Shown here: piece by piece, positions 18,709 through 26,956 of the stretch
How positions within the stretch are numbered: position 1 is the stretch's first letter
Layout of the letters: each line of letters opens with the position of its first letter
Assembly (NCBI RefSeq): GCF_005491205.1
Contig: NZ_CP028038.1
Span: forward strand, 1-64,000
DNA length: 64,000 nt
Reading direction: 5' to 3'
Source of the DNA: Nissabacter sp. SGAir0207
GTDB lineage: Bacteria > Pseudomonadota > Gammaproteobacteria > Enterobacterales > Enterobacteriaceae
Position numbers and translations under genes: made by a program
Notes under the pieces: model-generated
Databases searched by the model: none
Told to the model about the DNA's origin: nothing
The model's input: only the letters and a program-made list of their open reading frames with translations

Positions 18709-19599
18709 TTAATGTATGATTTTTGCCAGTTCTTCATCTGTGAGGCCAGTGATCTCCTTTATAAACTTTAATTCCATACCTTTTTTCAGAAGCTTATCTG
18801 CAATTTCCAGCTTGCCTTCCTGACGCCCTTTTTCAATACCTTTCTGTTCCAGCTGCTGTGCGATTGTCATCAGAGCCTCCTCATGCTGTGGCACTCTCTG
18901 CGCCAGATTACGTACAAAGGCTTCAGCGTCATCAGTTTCGCCTGCCTGTATGAGATAGTTTATCAGCGATACGAGTTGCTGTCCCGTCAGATGTCCAGTC
19001 AGCAGCGTGGCGGCAAGCCGGTCAAGAAGCGCCGACTAATCCCGGCGATGAATATGCTTCTGCAGCAGGGTCAGAGCCGCCATGCTGCGATGCGTCATTA
19101 TCTCGTCGTCGGGGATGACAGTAACGTCGACCAGGGGAAAGGCCGTGCCGTACAACCTTGCAGCCATGTCCGGATCGCTAAACTCACGCAGCCAGTCTGT
19201 AGAATAAGGGTAAGGGCTGCGTCTGCCGGTATAAAACAGAACAGGTACTACAAGCGGCAGCTTTTTATTGCCCGCATCCAGATGTCGCTGCATAGCTGCT
19301 ATAGCATAACGCATCAGGCGAAAAGCCATGTGCCGGTCAGGGGTAGACTGATGTTCAATAAGAACGTGAATGTAGCCGTCACCCTCTGTCGTTTTGACGC
19401 TATAGAGTACGTCACTGTAATAGGCTCGAAGATCTTCTTCCACAAAGCTGCCCGACTCAAGTTTGAGGGTGCTGAGATCACATATCGCACGAAACTCTGC
19501 GGGCACGTGGAGTTTGATAAAGTCGCGTGCAGTATCAGGGTGGGTAAGAAACGCCTTGAATGCCGCATCGTGCGGTACCGGCGTAGTTTTGTTGCTCAT
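18709..19599 (-). pseudogene. Rpn-family nuclease/transposase gene with internal amber stop
   Basis: Reading from ATG 19599 ([15 protein letters not shown]) gives the normal N-terminal PD-(D/E)XK domain with [14 protein letters not shown] and L-I-E-H-Q-S-T. A TAG stop at 19036-19038 then interrupts it. Reading through continues in the same frame for 109 codons to a tail of L-T-D-E-E-L-A-K-I-I-H, so a single nonsense change splits an otherwise intact gene of about 296 codons. The stop lies in R-R-D-stop-S-A-L-L, where Rpn proteins have an unbroken helix. The nuclease domain could still be made. Rpn proteins promote RecA-independent recombination in E. coli. Confidence 0.8.
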
Positions 19600-19692
19600 C
19601 GTTCTTTTTTTCCCGTTCCCCATGCGTTCTTACAGGCTGAGTTGATTTGTCTTCTGAAAACTTCACGCCTGACCCGTTGCATATTCAGGTTA

Positions 19693-20466
19693 TCAACGCT
19701 GACGCGTATGGAATTCTGCATTAAGCCAGTAGGCAAAAGTCGTGATCCTGCTGGCAAAATTCAATATGTCGCCCTTTGGACGGTAACTGATGCTCAGCAG
19801 ATAGTCCATTTCCTCAGTAAGGGCCGGGTACCTGTCACTAAATTTTTCACACAGATCTTCCAGGGTAACCGGCCAGTCCTGATCGTTCTCTTCACGGAGT
19901 ATGTTTGTCGCACGAATGGCCTTACGTGCAGCCGACCGCTGCAGGGCATGACGCTGCGCGGTTTCCAGAGCCGGTTTCATCAGGGCAACGTAGCCATTCA
20001 GTACGGTCAGAAAATCACCGTTAACGGCGACGGCAATGTCCCTTGAGGGTCTGAAAGGTTTAAAGTGTTCTCGAAGGTCTTCACCATACAAGCAGATGCA
20101 GTGATGTTTCAGCCAGTAGCCCCAACGATTCGCACTGGCAGGCAACATCACTTCATCCAGCACGCCCGGGTCGATATCAACTTTACTGATGACTGAATAT
20201 TGCTGTTCCAGCTCTGCCTTAAAAGCATGTATTTTGTCTGCTGTGGCGTCGTCGAGTTCCCGGGTGAATATCACCGTCAGATCCAGGTCGGATAACGCTT
20301 CTCTGCCTGTGCCATCAGCGAGGCTACCATACACATATATACTGTGGATCTGGTCAGGCATGCCTTTACTCAGCTGCTGCACCACGTCAGAAACTACTGG
20401 GGCGAAAGCAGGCTGAAAGCTGCTTAAGACAGGTTCGGTGATGAATCCGTTTTTATCAACCGCCAT
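19693..20466 (-). CDS. Nucleotidyltransferase, aminoglycoside adenylyltransferase-like fold
   Basis: 257 residues. The NTase signature G-S-L-A-D-G-T near residue 47 and S-D-L-D-L-T-V near residue 59 give the metal-binding aspartates; a further D lies near K-V-D-I-D-P. The length and C-terminal helical part resemble AadA/ANT(3'') proteins, but identity is too low by eye to predict resistance. GAAGGAGAACGA precedes the ATG, a strong ribosome binding site. Lies between the decayed Rpn genes and the Cre-like gene. Substrate unknown. Confidence 0.75.
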   Translation of the reverse strand: MAVDKNGFITEPVLSSFQPAFAPVVSDVVQQLSKGMPDQIHSIYVYGSLADGTGREALSDLDLTVIFTRELDDATADKIHAFKAELEQQYSVISKVDIDPGVLDEVMLPASANRWGYWLKHHCICLYGEDLREHFKPFRPSRDIAVAVNGDFLTVLNGYVALMKPALETAQRHALQRSAARKAIRATNILREENDQDWPVTLEDLCEKFSDRYPALTEEMDYLLSISYRPKGDILNFASRITTFAYWLNAEFHTRQR

Positions 20467-20604
20467 TCGTTCTCCTTCGTGCTATTAACGACATCCTCAA
20501 CTGAAGCCAGCAGCGGTAGAAGAATAATACCAGCCGCATCAAAAGATTTCATTCAGGGTGAACGGCATACAGGTTCAGTCGGCGCCTGTGCAGAAGGTAT
20601 CCTG

Positions 20605-21636
20605 CTAGTCATCATCACTTTCCATGAGCGCTACCATAGCTCCCTTATGAGCTTCCACCATTCTGATATAGCGCATTACCGTCTGGGTCTGGGTCCAGGT
20701 ACCCTCCTGCATGATCTGCGCAATCGAGATGCCCTTTCTGGCCATATCCTGCGCGGCACCGACGCGCGCGCTGTGGCCACTCCAGCTGGAATAGCGTCCC
20801 TTGTTGGTTTTAAGGGGAGTTTTCGCACCCGCCTGAAGTCTGGCGCGCCGCCAGATATCTTCCAGGCAGGGTGCACTCATGGGTACTTCAGTGACTGAGA
20901 TAATTTTGTTAGACCGGTGTATGGGGCAAAACAGAACCGCATCGGGTTCGTCGGCCAGACCCGCTGCGTGTATCCAGTCCATAAGCCGCTCAGATGAGCG
21001 TGAACTGAGTGCCTTAACGATCCCACCAGACTGCAGGATGGTTTTGGTCCAGCCCACGTCGAGGATAATGCGACCGTCGGCCGCGCGCGAGATATCCCGT
21101 ACCCGCAGGCGGGACAGCTCACTCATACGCAGCAGGGTGCCGTAGGCCACGTGCATGAAGGCGAGATCCCGCAGATGCTGAAGCCGTGATGAATGCTTCC
21201 ACGCAGCATCGAGACGATTCAGATCCGGGCGGCAGAAAGGCACTGCCTGCCCGGTGCGCTCGCCAGAGACAACGGCAGTACGGTTAATTTTCTTTTTGGC
21301 GCGAACCACGTCGGGCGATACCGTCGGCGGTACTAGTCCGGCGTTACGGTGTAACATAGACATAAGCGCGGCGTGCACCGATATCGTCGAAGTTGACCGG
21401 CCAATCGCCTGCAGGTGAAACAGGTAGTCCTGCATGTCCTCGGGCGACATGGGCAAAAATGAACGGCTGTTTTCCTGCGACCAGCGCCAGCAGACCCGCA
21501 TCACGCTCAGCAGCTGGCGCCACGTGTTAGGCGAGAAGGCTTCGCGGTGACGGACGAACGCGGCCAGCTTCTTGGTAAGATCGTCACCGGCGCTGCCGCT
21601 GAGGGCCACACCGTTAAAACCGGAGAGTTCGTTCAT
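20605..21636 (-). CDS. Cre-like tyrosine recombinase
   Basis: 343 residues, the same length as phage P1 Cre and alignable by eye along its length (for example A-F-S-P-N-T-W-R-Q-L-L-S-V, P-E-D-M-Q-D-Y-L-F-H-L-Q, and the C-terminal W-S-G-H-S-A-R-V-G-A-A-Q-D-M-A-R-K-G). The catalytic residues are in place: Arg in T-L-L-R-M-S near 170, Lys in W-T-K-T near 200, His/Arg in S-G-H-S-A-R near 290, Trp near 317 and nucleophile Tyr in M-R-Y-I-R near 325. Likely role: dimer resolution or inversion on a plasmid or ICE. Palindromic sites lie upstream. Confidence 0.92.
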   Translation of the reverse strand: MNELSGFNGVALSGSAGDDLTKKLAAFVRHREAFSPNTWRQLLSVMRVCWRWSQENSRSFLPMSPEDMQDYLFHLQAIGRSTSTISVHAALMSMLHRNAGLVPPTVSPDVVRAKKKINRTAVVSGERTGQAVPFCRPDLNRLDAAWKHSSRLQHLRDLAFMHVAYGTLLRMSELSRLRVRDISRAADGRIILDVGWTKTILQSGGIVKALSSRSSERLMDWIHAAGLADEPDAVLFCPIHRSNKIISVTEVPMSAPCLEDIWRRARLQAGAKTPLKTNKGRYSSWSGHSARVGAAQDMARKGISIAQIMQEGTWTQTQTVMRYIRMVEAHKGAMVALMESDDD

Positions 21637-21667
21637 GTCTGCTCAGTATTTGCCCGTTTTGATCACA

Positions 21668-21732
21668 GCATCGCTACGTGAATTCTGCAGAAAGAGCAGG
21701 GCACATGCCCGCCAGATTTCACGTAGCGCTGC
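21668..21732. repeat. 20-bp imperfect inverted repeat upstream of the recombinase
   Basis: Arms at 21668-21687 and 21713-21732 match at 18 of 20 positions as an inverted repeat, with an 11-bp perfect core CGCTACGTGAA. A 25-bp loop contains a smaller GGGC/GCCC hairpin. It starts 32 bases upstream of the recombinase start codon. Could be a recombinase accessory or binding site, an operator of its promoter, or an mRNA hairpin. Confidence 0.6.
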
Positions 21733-21866
21733 CGGAGATTTAACCGCTTACGCCCGCAGCTTATCAGCAGGGCAGCATTCAGCTCTCGCCGTCTCGTATA
21801 AATGGCCATAAAGCTCAGGATCCGGCCCGGATCCGCATGATACAGGGGTTTCTGGCGTTTGTCTGG

Positions 21867-21892
21867 CCTTATATAAGCCTAATTATATAAGG
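21867..21892. repeat. Candidate lox-like recombination site
   Basis: Perfect 10-bp inverted arms CCTTATATAA and TTATATAAGG around a 6-bp asymmetric spacer GCCTAA. This is the architecture of tyrosine-recombinase core sites (arms plus a short directional spacer). It lies about 230 bases upstream of the Cre-like gene, comparable to loxP lying upstream of cre in P1. It differs from loxP in sequence and has a shorter symmetric part. It could instead be a promoter or operator. Confidence 0.5.
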
Positions 21893-21964
21893 TTAAAAGA
21901 GGTCAAATTCAATAAAACATTTTAGTGAGGTCAGGACAGACGTATTGTCGATGATAATAATTAT

Positions 21965-22132
21965 ATGGAATTAGAACATGATTTATGTTCGAAATTAATT
22001 TATGAGGAAGGGTACATACCGATAGAATTCTTTATTTATATGACTCAAGCAAGCTTTCCTATACTCTTCCCTAAAGAATACGTAATAGAGCGAACTTTGC
22101 GATTGACCTATAAATTTTGGCGGAAATTCTGA
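21965..22132 (+). CDS. Possible small protein or gene fragment
   Basis: 55 codons, MELEHDLCSKL...FWRKF, AT-rich, with mixed aromatic and hydrophobic composition (F-I-Y-M-T-Q-A-S-F-P-I-L-F-P) that looks protein-like rather than random. The frame stays open for 12 more codons upstream without a start, so it may be the 3' end of a truncated gene. No ribosome binding site near the ATG. Family not recognised. Confidence 0.3.
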   Translation: MELEHDLCSKLIYEEGYIPIEFFIYMTQASFPILFPKEYVIERTLRLTYKFWRKF

Positions 22133-22276
22133 ATGCCCCTTGAGCAACAGAGGCTATTAAGAAATGTATAAATTGATATGGCTGAATTTTAATTGAACAA
22201 GCATATTTTACTGATAAAATCGCACTTGTGTTATTTAATAAAACTCTTACACACCATCATGATGTCTAAGAAATAA

Positions 22277-23161
22277 TCAAAATACTGTTCTTCCTGAAGG
22301 CAAAATCGCACACCACTGCTGCTTGTAACTCCAGGCCTCATTATAAGCGCCTAATGAGAAGACAAGATTCTTATTGCGTGATCTTGCTAGTTCCTTAGCT
22401 TGACTTATATTGCTCCAAAGCAGAAGACTTCCGATACCCAAATCCTTGAGTGAGGGGTTTAGACCGCCATTATAATCATCAATGTATATCCAATTTTGAC
22501 ATTCTACTATATAGTTTAAGTCAAAAGCGCAAGGTTCACCCTTGTGCAAGACAACATACCCAAAAATCATATCCCGGAAATTATCAAAGACATCATAAAG
22601 TACATCATAAGAAGGGCAATATACTGTTTCTTCCCAACGAAGGAGAAATAACTTTCGATAGATATTAACAAGTTCTGATGTTGTAAACAGTGAAAAATCT
22701 TTGACCTGCCCACCTGATGATATGAACCGTTTTAATTCACCGGAACGTTTCCTTACCGATTTAGAAGAAAAGTTATCTTTAACGTATGCAATCCTTTTCT
22801 TGAATTTTTTGTGACTAAAAGAATTAATGACATAATTATTAATTATTGGTGATATTCTCTTCACCTTAAAAGGCAAATATACCTTGCAGCCTTTTTTAAT
22901 TGGATAAATTAAATCATCGAAAACAAAGGGAAGTTCCTTGTTTTTATAATCTCCTTTTCCTTCAATCAAAAAAAATGCCGCGATTGGCACATCACGATCA
23001 ACTTTATAGTAATAATTTACTTTAACCCCATGCTTTTCTGATAGATAGGTTAACAACTTAGGATGAGTGCAAAAATTCCCTCCATACATATTAAATATAA
23101 TGGTGTATTGATGAATATCGCAACTCATCCATCCAGATAACTTGAACCTAATATTAATCAT
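22277..23161 (-). CDS. mig-14: Mig-14-like antimicrobial peptide resistance protein
   Basis: 294 residues. Recognised from the N-terminal G-G-N-F-C-T-H-P and from E-L-K-R-F-I-S-S-G-G, G-E-P-C-A-F-D-L and F-S-L-G-A-Y-N-E, which match Salmonella Mig-14 in order and spacing. Mig-14 is an inner-membrane-associated GNAT-fold protein that helps survival in macrophages and against cathelicidin-type peptides. No signal peptide. ATG 23161 follows GGGA. A PhoP box lies about 90 bases upstream, as expected because mig-14 is PhoP-regulated in Salmonella. The gene is AT-rich relative to the neighbouring recombinase gene. Alternative: another member of the FemAB-like acyltransferase group. Confidence 0.8.
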   Translation of the reverse strand: MINIRFKLSGWMSCDIHQYTIIFNMYGGNFCTHPKLLTYLSEKHGVKVNYYYKVDRDVPIAAFFLIEGKGDYKNKELPFVFDDLIYPIKKGCKVYLPFKVKRISPIINNYVINSFSHKKFKKRIAYVKDNFSSKSVRKRSGELKRFISSGGQVKDFSLFTTSELVNIYRKLFLLRWEETVYCPSYDVLYDVFDNFRDMIFGYVVLHKGEPCAFDLNYIVECQNWIYIDDYNGGLNPSLKDLGIGSLLLWSNISQAKELARSRNKNLVFSLGAYNEAWSYKQQWCAILPSGRTVF

Positions 23162-23249
23162 GTGAATCCCAGAAGAAATAAAAAGCCGTTTTCAATTAAT
23201 CCATCTAAGAAGGAATGAAAATCAAAAATTTTATATATTACCATCACAT

Positions 23250-23266
23250 TAAACAAAACATAAACA
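23250..23266 (-). promoter_or_regulatory. PhoP box driving mig-14
   Basis: On the minus strand this reads TGTTTA-TGTTT-TGTTTA, an exact match to the known PhoP box (T/G)GTTTA-N5-(T/G)GTTTA. An AT-rich -10 candidate (ATATAT) begins 11 bases further downstream, the usual distance in PhoP-activated promoters. The downstream gene is the mig-14-like gene. So this promoter should respond to low magnesium and cationic peptides through host PhoPQ. Confidence 0.8.
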
Positions 23267-23405
23267 GAATGGAAATTGTACATATTTATTAATCCCCGCC
23301 TTCAATTCCACACAATCTACACCTCTCATCAACACAAACTCCACATTAGAAATATAATTAAATAAGAAAATAATTATGCATGGTTGATTTTTTAAAAAAA
23401 TAAAA

Positions 23406-23460
23406 ATGAGTTGATTTCAATATTCCAGGTGGATTAGGATGCTTAACGAAATCAACTCAT
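23406..23460 (+). promoter_or_regulatory. Leader hairpin with 13-bp perfect stem
   Basis: ATGAGTTGATTTC at 23406-23418 pairs perfectly with GAAATCAACTCAT at 23448-23460, loop 29 bases. The loop carries AGGTGG and the ATG of an 8-codon open frame. It lies 15 bases upstream of a candidate 34-residue membrane peptide. Folding would hide part of the mini-frame, so it could act as a translation or attenuation switch. Confidence 0.45.
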
Positions 23461-23465
23461 CGTAA
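23439..23465 (+). CDS. Possible 8-codon leader peptide
   Basis: ATG CTT AAC GAA ATC AAC TCA TCG TAA encodes MLNEINSS. AGGTGG lies six bases before the ATG, better than any signal before the next frame. It ends 10 bases before the start of the 34-residue peptide, so translation of one could be coupled to the other. Very short; support is only the ribosome binding site and the surrounding hairpin. Confidence 0.25.
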   Translation: MLNEINSS

Positions 23466-23475
23466 TGGCATAAAA

Positions 23476-23580
23476 ATGAAATCAAAACCCAAAGATATCA
23501 AAATTATAATTCAGGAAACTATCACCGTATCAATAAGCATCACAATAGCTATAATATTTTTCATTATCTGGTTTCAATAA
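23476..23580 (+). CDS. Possible 34-residue single-pass membrane peptide
   Basis: MKSKPKDIK followed by a hydrophobic helix rich in I, T, S and F ending I-I-W-F-Q. The positively charged N-terminus and single membrane span (about residues 13-33) are typical of small enterobacterial regulatory peptides such as PmrR, MgrB or MgtS, but I cannot claim homology. No strong ribosome binding site of its own. The location beside a PhoP-controlled mig-14-like gene makes an envelope-stress role plausible. Confidence 0.4.
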   Translation: MKSKPKDIKIIIQETITVSISITIAIIFFIIWFQ

Positions 23581-23587
23581 CATTATT

Positions 23588-23680
23588 TCAGGCAACTTCA
23601 CCCTTAAAATCCACGGCATTGATTTCATAAATAATTTTATTCAATGAAAGATATTGCTTAGCCAAACTGTATTTACTCAT
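23588..23680 (-). CDS. Possible 30-residue peptide
   Basis: MSKYSLAKQYLSL...KGEVA, amphipathic and hydrophilic, with AAGG eight bases before the ATG. It converges on the 34-residue peptide gene with seven bases between the stops. Family unknown. Supported by the ribosome binding site and by tidy convergent spacing only. Confidence 0.3.
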   Translation of the reverse strand: MSKYSLAKQYLSLNKIIYEINAVDFKGEVA

Positions 23681-24535
23681 AAATGCAACCTTTATAAGCA
23701 GATTAAATTATTTAACATTTCCTCTCACGAACAATGTTCCTTTTTGTAAGGGGCTGGACAACGCCAGCTAAGGCTACCGCGATTATCGCGACAATCTCTA
23801 AACCGCTGAATAGTTGTTAAAAAGTAATCCTAAAGCTTCCGTCACTCCATAACTCCATAACTCCGTTAACCGGTGACTGCTTCTAATGGAGAGTGGTAAG
23901 GGAGGATTAGATGCCATCAGTTATGGTTATGGTGAGCAGGTGACAGCATCGTAAAGAATAAAATGCGGGCCTGCACAAGCTATTTAACATAAGATAGATT
24001 TAGCGCATTTCATTATCTATCTGATATTTATATAATTAAATTGAATCCTATTCCACATCAAGCATGCGACTCATGTTGGTATTCCGCGCTAAGCTCAGCG
24101 ACTATCCGCATCCTGACAGTATGTATTTGCCCTACATTTCAATCTGACTTCGGTTATCACGTAGCACTGCAGATTGGCCGCCAGTGCCTTTTGAGACAGA
24201 GCTTACCGATCTGCCAAACTTATACGGGCAGCACAAATTACAGCAATGATGACACCGCGAATTGCCGGAACAAGAAGAAATGAGAACAGCCAGGCCCACC
24301 ATTTTACCGACGAGCCTGGCTGTATCGCGATTGGCACCCGTATTCTTTGCCCGATCAACCGCAGAATTTTGATCGCGCCCGCAACCCGATTTCTTATTAA
24401 GATCTTTCTCAGGAAGTTATTTAATCGTATCAAGACTGTGTGTTCCTATGAAAACACACAGCTTGAGTGAGCATGTTGGGTTTGGAGACGACACATATCG
24501 CGTCGGCACCCAACAACTCGGCAACACCACCAAAT
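23681..24535. other. Mostly non-coding AT-rich stretch before the receptor gene
   Basis: About 850 bases. Open frames here (24041-24283 plus, 24203-24433 minus) overlap each other and lack recognisable domains; the minus one has a hydrophobic segment and an AGGAAC upstream of a TTG, but I do not trust either. At 23853-23875 the 8-base unit ACTCCATA is repeated twice with a third partial copy. A long imperfect hairpin with TGTTGGGT/ACCCAACA ends lies at about 24473-24517, just past the receptor stop, and could be its terminator although it lacks a T run. Confidence 0.45.
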
Positions 24536-26689
24536 TTAAAAATCCCAGCTAAGCTTCGCCATCACTGCCCGCTCTGAGCCATAGAAACAGCCTTGTGACG
24601 CGGTGAAGCAACTCGTGACGTACTGCCGATTAGTCAAATTCTGCGCGGTAACCTGCACCTTACCGCCTTGCAGGCTGTGCGCCAGATGGCCGAGATCGTA
24701 GTGCACCTCTGCATCCATCACGCCATACCCGGCAGTATTAAACTGATCATCCATGGTGCCGCCTTTGGTGCCGTTACTAAAGCGTCCACCGACCCCAGCC
24801 CCTAATCCAGCAACCACGCTGGTCGCGGGTGCTTCCCAGTTCAACCACAATGAGCCGAAACGAGTGGGAATACGCAGCGGCGTTCGGCCAATAACAGCCG
24901 GGTCGCTGTCCTGTACATACTGTACATCCTGCCATGTCATCGAACCGATGACACTGAACTGCTCTGTCAGGTTACCGCGCGCTTCTAACTCCAGTCCGCG
25001 CGAGCGAATTTTCCCACCCTGCACCGAATAGCCGGCATGAACCGGATCGGTGGTCAGCACTTTGTCCTGAGTAAGGTTAAACGCCGCGATAGAAAACAGC
25101 GCAGGCAGGGATTTTGGCTGATATTTAATGCCCGCTTCATACAGTTCACCGTGCGAAGGATCAAACGGTTGGCCGCTGCTGTTCACCGAGGTGGTTGGCT
25201 GGAAGGACTGCGCGTAAGTGAAGTAAGGGGCGATACCATTATCAAACAGGTAGTTAAGCCCAGCTCGCCAGGTTGTCGCCTCATCGCGCTGTTTAATATC
25301 GTCGCTGTCTCCCAGCAGATCGGTGGTGCGAATGCTCGACCAGTCATGGCGCACGCCGAAGGTGGCTCGCCACTGCTGATAACTCAGCTGATCCTGCGCA
25401 TAAAGGCCGGTCTGGGTATTCATCACCCGGGTATTTTGATAATCCTGCAACCCACCATAAACCGCCTGACCGTAATGGGGATCGAAGATATCCAGTGGGC
25501 TGACAGTGCCATTGGCGTAGTTGGCGTGCCCGGTGAAGCGATCCCAGCTCATGCCCAGCAGCAACTGGTGATCGATGTCGCCAGTGCTGAAGTGCCCGTG
25601 CAGCTGATTATCCAGATTAAGCGTATTGAAATGCTCATTTGACGCCGCGATGGTCCGACTAATGGTGCGTTGATCCGGCTCCAGACCAGCAAAAATCACT
25701 GCATTGTAGTTTGAGGTCTGTTCGCTGTAACGCCCGTTAAGGCTGAAAAACCAGTCATCATTAAAGTAGTGATCGGCACTATAGCCAACAGCCGCCTGTT
25801 TACGTGAGAAGGTGTTGTGATCAGGTTCCCCCGGATAGGCATCTGTCGGCAATTTACCGTTAGGATTTGGTTGTGCCGTGCCGGCCACCGGCAGCGAGGT
25901 TTGCGCGCCCATTTTAGGGTCGTTCTGCACGCGGGCGTACAGCGTCAGGCGGTTGTAGTAGTCTGGCTGGAACGTCACCGATGGCGCTAACGCCCAGCGT
26001 CGCATCTCCGTGCCACGCTCTTGTCCTTCACGGGTGGTGGCCGTACCGACAATACGATACAGCACAGTGCCCTCATCATTGGCTTTACCGCCGAGATCAA
26101 ATGAACCGCGCTGATACTGATGATTACCCGCTTCCAGTTCAACATGATGAATGCTTTCCGCCGTCGGCAGCTTACTCTGCATGGCAATAATCCCACCAGG
26201 ACTGGCAAGACCATACAGCACTGAGGCGGGTCCCCGTACCACGCTGATATTTTCTAGCAGGAAAGGATCGACCTGCTGGAAGCCATACACAAGCCCGTTG
26301 TTCATACGCAGGCCATCGAGAAACTGATCGTTAAAGCCGGTGGAGCCGTAGTTAAAACCGCGAATCGAGAACTGGTCAAACGCGCTGACGCCGCCCCACT
26401 GTTCAGCGGCTACGCCTGGCGTATAACGAAGCGCTTCGTTGAGGGAACGCACATTCTGTGCATCCATTTGCTGGCGTGTAATCACCGAGATCGACTGTGG
26501 CGTTTCGAGCAGCGGCGTATCGGTTTTAGTGGCACTTTTGCTACGTGTTGCCACCAGTCCGCTATTGTCTGATGACGCTGCAGTCACGCTAAGCGTCTCT
26601 TCTGCCTTTGCTTGTGTTGCCATTAATATTGCCATTAACGCCAGACTGAGTGGCTTCAGCGCTGCCAATCCTTTTACCCTGTTGTGCAT
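24536..26689 (-). CDS. TonB-dependent siderophore receptor, FoxA/FhuE-like
   Basis: 717-residue outer-membrane receptor. The signal peptide ends at A-K-A-E-E. The TonB box is E-T-L-S-V-T-A near residue 31. The plug domain spans about 65-165, with T-P-Q-S-I-S-V-I-T-R and the R-G-F-N-Y-G-S-T-G segment. A 22-strand barrel follows and ends in K-L-S-W-D-F with the C-terminal Phe needed for assembly. It takes up a ferric siderophore, probably hydroxamate-type by resemblance, though ligand is not certain. It has its own promoter region, with a shared palindrome and a weak Fur-like site. The ABC genes upstream are on the same strand and form the matching inner-membrane system. Confidence 0.88.
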   Translation of the reverse strand: MHNRVKGLAALKPLSLALMAILMATQAKAEETLSVTAASSDNSGLVATRSKSATKTDTPLLETPQSISVITRQQMDAQNVRSLNEALRYTPGVAAEQWGGVSAFDQFSIRGFNYGSTGFNDQFLDGLRMNNGLVYGFQQVDPFLLENISVVRGPASVLYGLASPGGIIAMQSKLPTAESIHHVELEAGNHQYQRGSFDLGGKANDEGTVLYRIVGTATTREGQERGTEMRRWALAPSVTFQPDYYNRLTLYARVQNDPKMGAQTSLPVAGTAQPNPNGKLPTDAYPGEPDHNTFSRKQAAVGYSADHYFNDDWFFSLNGRYSEQTSNYNAVIFAGLEPDQRTISRTIAASNEHFNTLNLDNQLHGHFSTGDIDHQLLLGMSWDRFTGHANYANGTVSPLDIFDPHYGQAVYGGLQDYQNTRVMNTQTGLYAQDQLSYQQWRATFGVRHDWSSIRTTDLLGDSDDIKQRDEATTWRAGLNYLFDNGIAPYFTYAQSFQPTTSVNSSGQPFDPSHGELYEAGIKYQPKSLPALFSIAAFNLTQDKVLTTDPVHAGYSVQGGKIRSRGLELEARGNLTEQFSVIGSMTWQDVQYVQDSDPAVIGRTPLRIPTRFGSLWLNWEAPATSVVAGLGAGVGGRFSNGTKGGTMDDQFNTAGYGVMDAEVHYDLGHLAHSLQGGKVQVTAQNLTNRQYVTSCFTASQGCFYGSERAVMAKLSWDF

Positions 26690-26715
26690 AACGTCCCAAA
26701 CTCCCTGAGAGGTGA

Positions 26716-26728
26716 AATGATTCTTATT
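26716..26728 (-). promoter_or_regulatory. Weak Fur-like site upstream of the receptor
   Basis: On the minus strand AATAAGAATCATT matches 11 of 13 positions of the Fur core AATGATAATCATT. It lies 27 bases upstream of the receptor start codon. Consistent with iron repression but only moderately good. Confidence 0.4.
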
Positions 26729-26732
26729 TGGA

Positions 26733-26746
26733 TATGTTATAACATA
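26733..26746. promoter_or_regulatory. Shared palindromic operator candidate, receptor promoter
   Basis: TATGTTATAACATA is a perfect 14-bp palindrome. The sequence ATATGTTATAACAT (26732-26745) occurs exactly again at 35471-35484 upstream of the binding-protein gene, and nowhere else that I noticed. Two identical copies before two units of the same uptake system suggest one local regulator binds both. Confidence 0.55.
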
Positions 26747-26865
26747 ACATTTAAATCGCGATAATGAATTCCGCTTTTCTGGCTCTGATTAATGGAGATT
26801 GGGATTAGAAGAGGAGTTGTGAAACGGAAGGTTTGGCTGACGGCACAAAAAATCAGTGTGGTTAA

Positions 26866-26956
26866 GCCGGAACCCAGAGGTATATCAGGTTCCGGCCTGA
26901 ACAATCCTGCAATCGCTGACCTTACTTGGGGTAGCGAGGGTTACACCTCGCTACCC
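26866..26956 (-). terminator. Hairpins at the 3' end of the ABC operon
   Basis: Two strong hairpins: GCCGGAACC/GGTTCCGGC at 26866-26896, and an 11-bp stem GGGTAGCGAGG/CCTCGCTACCC at 26929-26956 that includes the stop codon of the last ABC gene. Neither has a T run on the minus strand, so they may be mRNA-stabilising or Rho-assisted rather than intrinsic terminators. Confidence 0.5.

Noticed and set aside
23853..23875. Tandem ACTCCATA units read as more TATGGAG operator copies
   Set aside because: Period is 8 bases, not 11, and no gene start is at the right distance; treated as a simple repeat.
24041..24433. Overlapping opposite frames as real small genes
   Set aside because: They overlap each other, have no recognisable domains, and only one has a weak ribosome binding site.
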